A stretch of 64,000 nucleotides of DNA, from positions 1-64,000 of the forward strand of contig JAJQCW010000033.1 in assembly GCA_021202515.1 (NCBI GenBank), given 5' to 3'. Of the stretch, positions 60,388 to 64,000 are shown piece by piece (position 1 is the first letter of the stretch; the number at the start of each line of letters is the position of its first letter). This DNA is from Clostridiales bacterium. GTDB lineage: Bacteria > Bacillota > Clostridia > Oscillospirales > Oscillospiraceae. Made by a program: the position numbers and the translations under genes. The notes beneath the pieces were generated by a model, which saw only the letters and a list, made by a program, of their open reading frames with translations, had not been told where the DNA came from and did no database searches.

Positions 60388-61191
60388 GTGGATTGCACCC
60401 CGCTGGCCCGGCTGCGGCGGGAAGAGCCGTTGATCCACTGCGTCTCCAACCTGGTCACGGTGCAGGACTGCGCCAACCTGCTGCTGGCGGCAGGCGGACG
60501 GCCCATCATGGCTCAGGAGCCACAGGAAATGGCGGAGATCAGCGGCCAGTGTGCCGCCACGGTGCTGAACACCGGCACCCCCAGCGACAGCAAATACCTG
60601 GCCTGTACGATGGCGGGCCAGACTGCCAACCGCCTGGGTCATCCCATCGTGCTGGACCCGGTTGGCGTGGGGGCCTCGGCCTACCGGCTGGAGCGGGTCT
60701 CTAGGCTGCTGGAGGAAGTCACCCCAACCGTCGTCCGGGGCAACCTGGGGGAGGTGCAGGCGCTGCTGCGCCTCGCCAGTCAGGAGAGCGGCGTGGACTG
60801 CGCCTCCGACGGGGGGCTGGCCCAGCGGCAGGACTGCGCCCTGCGGCTGGCGCGGGCGCTGGACTGCACGGTGTTCCTCTCCGGCGCGGTGGACGTGGTG
60901 ACAGACGGCCAGCGGCTGGCGCTGCTCTCCGGCGGCTCCGCCCGGATGCGCCAGATCACCGGGGCGGGCTGTATGCTGTCGGTGCTGCTGGGAGGTTTCG
61001 CCGCCGTGACGGAATCCCCCTATGCCGCCGCCCTCTGCGCCGGGGCCTTCTGGAAGGGCTGCGCCGCCTACGCCGAAAAGCAGGGGCCGGGGATGGGCCG
61101 GTTCCACGCCGCCCTGTTCGACGGGGCCAGCCTGCTGGAGCCGGAGCAGATACCGGAGCTGTGCCGGGTGGAGGAATTAATGTGCAATTAG
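60388..61191 (+). CDS. thiM: Hydroxyethylthiazole kinase
   Basis: ThiM phosphorylates hydroxyethylthiazole for thiamine synthesis. The 267-residue ribokinase-fold product has PLIHCVSNLVTVQDCANLLL, GGRPIMAQEPQEM, VLDPVGVGASAYR, VRGNLGEVQAL, FLSGAVDVVTDG and the catalytic GAGCMLSVLLGGFAA (about 192-206). The start is GTG 60388, two bases after thiW; GTG 60382 is an alternative. The last four residues (LMCN) and the TAG stop come from the ATTGCNN repeat that follows. Confidence 0.92.
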   Translation: MDCTPLARLRREEPLIHCVSNLVTVQDCANLLLAAGGRPIMAQEPQEMAEISGQCAATVLNTGTPSDSKYLACTMAGQTANRLGHPIVLDPVGVGASAYRLERVSRLLEEVTPTVVRGNLGEVQALLRLASQESGVDCASDGGLAQRQDCALRLARALDCTVFLSGAVDVVTDGQRLALLSGGSARMRQITGAGCMLSVLLGGFAAVTESPYAAALCAGAFWKGCAAYAEKQGPGMGRFHAALFDGASLLEPEQIPELCRVEELMCN

Positions 61192-61213
61192 CAATGTGCA
61201 ATGTGCAATTATG
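61176..61213. repeat. Heptamer array overlapping the thiM stop
   Basis: GTGCAAT and TAGCAAT units with a 7-base period. The first unit provides the end of the thiM reading frame. Confidence 0.8.
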
Positions 61214-61278
61214 GAGACGAGACGCTGGTGCTCAGCGGAAAACCACAATTTTTATTGGACCGATAGAAAGGAACTGCC

Positions 61279-61506
61279 ATGAATCCACAGAGAGAAACAG
61301 AACTGAAAACCATCCTGGCCCAACTGGAGGACCTGAACCAGCGGCTGGCGCTGCTCCAGGAGCAGGAGGAAAACGCCAAAATGATATTGCCCAAGAAAAG
61401 CCCGGAGCGCAAGGCGGCGGACGAGCGCATCGACGCCATTGACGACGCCTATGACAGCGTCACCGACGCCATCCACTCCCTGGAGGAGCTGTTCGAGGAG
61501 GAGTGA
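61279..61506 (+). CDS. Small coiled-coil protein of unknown function
   Basis: The 75-residue protein is highly charged and almost entirely helical. Residues 5-32 (ETELKTILAQLEDLNQRLAL and onward) and 48-75 (DERIDAIDDAYDSVTDAIHS and onward) form two helices that could pair as a hairpin. I do not recognise the family. There is no signal peptide or membrane segment. RBS GAAAGGAACTGCC precedes the ATG, and a terminator follows at 61537. It may be co-transcribed with thiM across the repeat. Confidence 0.7.
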   Translation: MNPQRETELKTILAQLEDLNQRLALLQEQEENAKMILPKKSPERKAADERIDAIDDAYDSVTDAIHSLEELFEEE

Positions 61507-61536
61507 ATCGTCTCCCCGCCCCCCTGCCCGCCTGTC

Positions 61537-61577
61537 AAAATCCCGACCACTGCCTTGCACAGAGGTCGGGATTTTTG
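61537..61577 (+). terminator. Terminator after the small coiled-coil gene
   Basis: AAAATCCCGACC and GGTCGGGATTTTT form a 12-bp stem around 15 bases, with T residues following. Confidence 0.85.
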
Positions 61578-61590
61578 TGCAAAACTTTTG

Positions 61591-61620
61591 CTTACATCGG
61601 CGGTTTTGGCGTGGTATACT
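61591..61620 (+). promoter_or_regulatory. Promoter of the DUF2798 gene
   Basis: CTTACA (61591-61596), 18 bases, TATACT (61615-61620), with TGG before it as an extended -10. Confidence 0.5.
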
Positions 61621-61666
61621 ATCACCGTACAAAATCATAACTGCGTGTAGCACACAGGATGTTCGC

Positions 61667-61716
61667 AAGGCGTATGCCCTTTTTCCGGCTGACGGAAGGG
61701 GGAATACGCCTTTTTT
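61667..61716 (+). terminator. Attenuator hairpin ahead of the DUF2798 gene
   Basis: AAGGCGTAT/ATACGCCTT forms the lower stem, with an inner CCCTTTTTCCG/CGGAAGGGG arm, followed by TTTTT. It lies within a leader of about 150 nt that also has GTGT-AGC-ACAC and GCG...CGC pairings (61641-61666). A conditional terminator is likely; I do not recognise the sensor class. Confidence 0.65.
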
Positions 61717-61774
61717 GTTCGACTTGAACTGCGCTCCGTTTGTGCAAAACCACTGCTGAAAGAGGAGAGTATTT

Positions 61775-62278
61775 ATGCCAAAAACAAAAGCGCAGGGAAT
61801 TATTTTCGGCCTGCTCATGTCCTACGCCATGGCCTACGGCATGGAGGTCTACAACGTGGCCATCAAGGAGGGCGCGACGCTGGCCGCCGGCGGCCTGAGC
61901 AACATGACCAACATCGTGTTTTGGGACGCCCTCGTCGAAGCGTCCTACATGGGTATTTTCGTGTTCATCGTCTCCAACCTGTACGGCAACCGCTTCGGGG
62001 CGGCCTTCGCCGCCAAGCACAGCGACCCGGAAAAAGATAATCCGTATGTCTGCCAGTTGCTCCGCCAGGGGGCGACGGTGGCGGTCATGTGCCCCTCCAT
62101 GAGCCTCATCGCCTCGGTGCTGTTCAACGTCTGTCTGGCGGGCGCGCCGGTGACGCAGCTCCCCGCCATCTGGGTGGGGACGGTGCTGAAAAACTTCCCC
62201 ATGGCCTTCTTCTGGAACTTCTTCGCCGCCGCTCCCTTCACTCACTGGCTGTTCGGCAAGCTGTTCCCCAACAAGTAA
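61775..62278 (+). CDS. DUF2798 family membrane protein
   Basis: The 167-residue product consists of two similar halves, each with two membrane helices (about 8-28, 48-68, 88-110, 125-150). It matches the DUF2798 family of small membrane proteins of unknown function. FGLLMSYAMAYGMEVYNVAI and MCPSMSLIASVLFNVCLAGA mark equivalent helices in the two halves. RBS AAAGAGGAGAG precedes the ATG. It is a single-gene unit between two terminators, controlled by a leader with an attenuator. Confidence 0.78.
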   Translation: MPKTKAQGIIFGLLMSYAMAYGMEVYNVAIKEGATLAAGGLSNMTNIVFWDALVEASYMGIFVFIVSNLYGNRFGAAFAAKHSDPEKDNPYVCQLLRQGATVAVMCPSMSLIASVLFNVCLAGAPVTQLPAIWVGTVLKNFPMAFFWNFFAAAPFTHWLFGKLFPNK

Positions 62279-62288
62279 AAACATGAGA

Positions 62289-62334
62289 CGAAACCGCGTA
62301 ATTTGGCACTTGCCGGGTCACGCGGTTTCGCTTT
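62289..62334 (+). terminator. Terminator of the DUF2798 gene
   Basis: CGAAACCGCGT and ACGCGGTTTCG form a perfect 11-bp stem around 20 bases, followed by CTTT. Confidence 0.75.
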
Positions 62335-62378
62335 AGAATAGGAAATAAGGGGATATCTTATTTATCCAGCATTGCGTT

Positions 62379-62674
62379 GAAACCCCTCCACCATGCTTCG
62401 CATGGTCCCCCTCCGCCGTCAAGCGGCACTTCCGGGGCTTGGCCCCTCCCTGCCCTTTCAGGGGCGGCAAGAGGGGTGGTCTATTACAGAATGAAGGTTC
62501 TTTAAGGGAACGGGATTTTTGACACAACGCTGAGCAAATAGAGTGAAGAGACATGGGTAACACTTTTCAATAAAGGCGAAACAAAGAGAATAATATAATG
62601 CTGAGACACCCCCTTTCGGCAGGCGGCTGGTTGCCCGCTTAATTGCACATTGCACATTGCACATTGCTAATTGA
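62379..62674. repeat. Composite interspersed repeat with ATTGCNN array
   Basis: It starts GAAACCCCTCCACCATGC and includes CCGCCGTCAAGCGGCACTTCC, GGGGCTTGGCCCC, CCCTTTCAGGGGCGGC and GAGGGGTGGTC. About 150 diverged bases follow, then ATTGCAC/ATTGCTA units at 62641-62674. Apart from the ECF promoter it fills the gap before the sigma gene. Confidence 0.8.
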
Positions 62675-62708
62675 CATTGCCCTTCTGCAAAAAAATTTTC
62701 ACAAACGC

Positions 62709-62734
62709 TGTAACAACCCCGCCCTCCCCGCGTC
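62709..62734 (+). promoter_or_regulatory. ECF-type autoregulatory promoter
   Basis: TGTAAC (62709-62714), 16 bases, CGTC (62731-62734) match the usual ECF promoter plan (TGNAAC, N16, CGTN). It lies just ahead of the sigma gene, as expected for self-activation. Confidence 0.55.
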
Positions 62735-62758
62735 TTATAGTTGAAAGGGGTGAGAAAG

Positions 62759-63253
62759 ATGTCAGAACTGGAACAGCTCTATCGCCGGTACTACAAGGAC
62801 GTGTACCTGTACCTGAAAGCCCTGACCGGCGACGCCGCCGTAGCCGAAGAGCTGACGGCGGAGACCTTCCTCCGGGCCTGCGCCCACGCGGAGCGGTTCC
62901 GGGGCGACTGCGACATCCGCACCTGGCTGTGCCAAATCGCAAAAAACCTGTATTTTTCCCACCACCGGCGGCAAAAGCGCCTGGTTCCCCTGCCGGAGGA
63001 ATTCGACCCGCCGGACCCCTACACCAACATCGAGCAGGACTACGAAAACAAAGAGTCCCTCCAGCGGGTGCGGCGGCACCTGGAGGGGATGCAGGAGACC
63101 TATCGGCAGGTGTTCACCCTCCGGGTGTTCTCGGAGCTGTCCTACGCCCAGATCGCCGCCCTGTTCGGACGGACGGAGGGCTGGGCGCGGGTGACCTTCC
63201 TGCGAGCCAAGCGAAAGCTGCAACAACAGATGGCAAAGGAGGAACAAATATGA
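62759..63253 (+). CDS. ECF RNA polymerase sigma factor
   Basis: The 164-residue product has region 2 (about 5-75: LYRRYYKDVYLYLKALTGDA, AEELTAETFLRACAHAERFR, IRTWLCQIAKNLYFSHHRRQ) and region 4 (about 105-158: TYRQVFTLRVFSELSYAQIA then ALFGRTEGWARVTFLRAKRK). A variable linker lies between them. The ATG at 62759 follows AAAGGGGTGAG; a TTG at 62741 falls in that site. It overlaps the anti-sigma gene by four bases (ATGA), so the two are made together. The regulon is unknown. Confidence 0.93.
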   Translation: MSELEQLYRRYYKDVYLYLKALTGDAAVAEELTAETFLRACAHAERFRGDCDIRTWLCQIAKNLYFSHHRRQKRLVPLPEEFDPPDPYTNIEQDYENKESLQRVRRHLEGMQETYRQVFTLRVFSELSYAQIAALFGRTEGWARVTFLRAKRKLQQQMAKEEQI

Positions 63254-64000
63254 ACCCTATTACCTGTAACATTATCCGGGACCTGCTCCCCCTTTACGCC
63301 GAGGGCGAGGCCAGCGCCGACACCCAGGCTCTGGTGGAGGAGCATCTGGCGGAATGCCCCGCCTGTGCCGCCCAGTTGAATGAATTGAAGGCGCCGCTGG
63401 CGGTCCCCCCAGAGACTGAGCAGCGCATTATGGCCAAGCTGCGCCGGAAGCGGCGGAACCGGCTCATCCGCAATAGCATCATCGCCGTGATTTTGGTGGT
63501 GTTGCTGGTGGTGCTGCCTGTGGTCAGCGTCATGCAGGACACCGCCGTGGAGCTGGACGCTTCGGACATTCTGGTGGAGACCACCAGCACCGGCCAGACC
63601 CGGCTCCAGCTCAGCGACCGGGCCAGAGGCGGCACCCTCAACGTCATTTATACCCAGGATGAAGAAGGCAACGCCACCGCCTACGTCTCTCTCCAGACCA
63701 ACACCCGGCTGTCCCTGTTGACCTGGCGGTTTTACGGCCTGTTTTACGGCTGGGATTCTTACAGCCGGGACGAACTGATGGATATTTACAGCGTTGCTTG
63801 GACGCTCACCGACGGCACGCTTACGGAAGTGGAAACCGACTACGCCTTATCCCACGGGGCTTTGGACAGCGTGGTGCTCAGCGACGCCTTCGTCGCAGTA
63901 TATTACCAGCCGGGCATAGAGGTGGAGACCGGACCGTTCAGCGTCTATATGAACGGCCTGACCGACGCAGCCTACGAGACTGCCACCTCCGGCGGCCAGT
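63250..64000 (+). CDS. Anti-sigma factor with zinc finger, partial at window end
   Basis: The gene is open at the right edge, with 250 residues visible. The N-terminus is a zf-HC2 anti-sigma domain: CNIIRDLLPLYAEGEASADT, then EEHLAECPACAAQL, with His and two Cys in the HxxxCxxC pattern (about 32-39). A basic stretch (RRKRRNRLIR) and one membrane helix follow (about 75-94). The rest, about 155 residues so far, is an extracellular domain with beta-strand character and no family I recognise. It should hold the upstream sigma factor at the membrane. Confidence 0.88.
   Translation, partial: MNPITCNIIRDLLPLYAEGEASADTQALVEEHLAECPACAAQLNELKAPLAVPPETEQRIMAKLRRKRRNRLIRNSIIAVILVVLLVVLPVVSVMQDTAVELDASDILVETTSTGQTRLQLSDRARGGTLNVIYTQDEEGNATAYVSLQTNTRLSLLTWRFYGLFYGWDSYSRDELMDIYSVAWTLTDGTLTEVETDYALSHGALDSVVLSDAFVAVYYQPGIEVETGPFSVYMNGLTDAAYETATSGGQ

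Noticed and set aside
46861-62675. ATTGCNN heptamer arrays as a CRISPR array
   Set aside because: Units are 7 bp with no spacers, no repeats of 25-40 bp and no cas genes. They are short tandem repeats.
62330-62760. Small protein genes in the composite repeat before the sigma gene
   Set aside because: The frames differ between repeat copies and are broken by small insertions, so selection on a protein is not supported.

Overview
The window reads as the chromosome of a high-GC, Gram-positive anaerobe of the class Clostridia, most like gut Oscillospiraceae (Flavonifractor, Lawsonibacter or Intestinimonas-like). This placement is an inference. It rests on the full Firmicutes-type S10-spc-alpha ribosomal order, with a KOW protein between map and infA, a DUF4364 regulator, a flavodiiron protein, ATP-type PEP carboxykinase, an ornithine-racemase-family enzyme, strong AAGGAGGTG ribosome binding sites and GC-rich codon use. 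There is no rRNA, tRNA, prophage, transposase or CRISPR array that I can see.

Layout. 0-10 kb: metA, tsaE-tsaB-upp, a C39-like membrane peptidase, a threonine-aldolase-like lyase, a flavodiiron protein, comF, and a yybP-ykoY riboswitch ahead of a cation antiporter. 10-15 kb: a secreted SH3 protein divergent from an XRE regulator, then pckA and eno. 15-32 kb: rpsJ to rplQ, including secY, adk, map, infA and rpoA, with an unusual 418-bp break between rpsZ and rpsH. 32-36 kb: thiC-thiE-thiD behind a TPP riboswitch, and a formate/nitrite channel. 36-44 kb: DUF4364, a CmpB-type membrane protein, a LUD protein, lspA-rluD, a DEAD helicase, a CPBP protease and an ornithine racemase homologue. 45-55 kb: a complete arginine pathway from glutamate (argG, H, C, J, B, D, F). 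55-64 kb: two CobW-type metal GTPases, metY, thiW-thiM behind a terminator-embedded leader, a DUF2798 protein, and an ECF sigma/anti-sigma pair cut by the window end.

The most unusual content is between genes. Two copies of a roughly 285-bp locus (6214-6494 and 11103-11390) each encode, on the minus strand, a 25-residue peptide with a near-perfect Shine-Dalgarno sequence inside a small hairpin. Each also has a convergent plus-strand RNA driven by a perfect TTGACA-N17-TATAAT promoter. The two RNAs end in a shared terminator that contains the peptide stop codon. Between copies, codons 1-22 differ only at silent positions, and the terminator stem shows a compensatory base change. This looks like a type I toxin-antitoxin-like system, and I do not recognise the peptide family.

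The intergenic regions also hold three families of interspersed repeats: a composite element of about 170-370 bp, 7-bp ATTGCNN arrays that often face each other across about 100 bp, and roughly 70-bp palindromes. They are densest inside the arginine cluster. Metabolically the window joins methionine synthesis by the O-acetylhomoserine route (metA plus metY), arginine synthesis, thiamine synthesis and salvage, and core translation and secretion.
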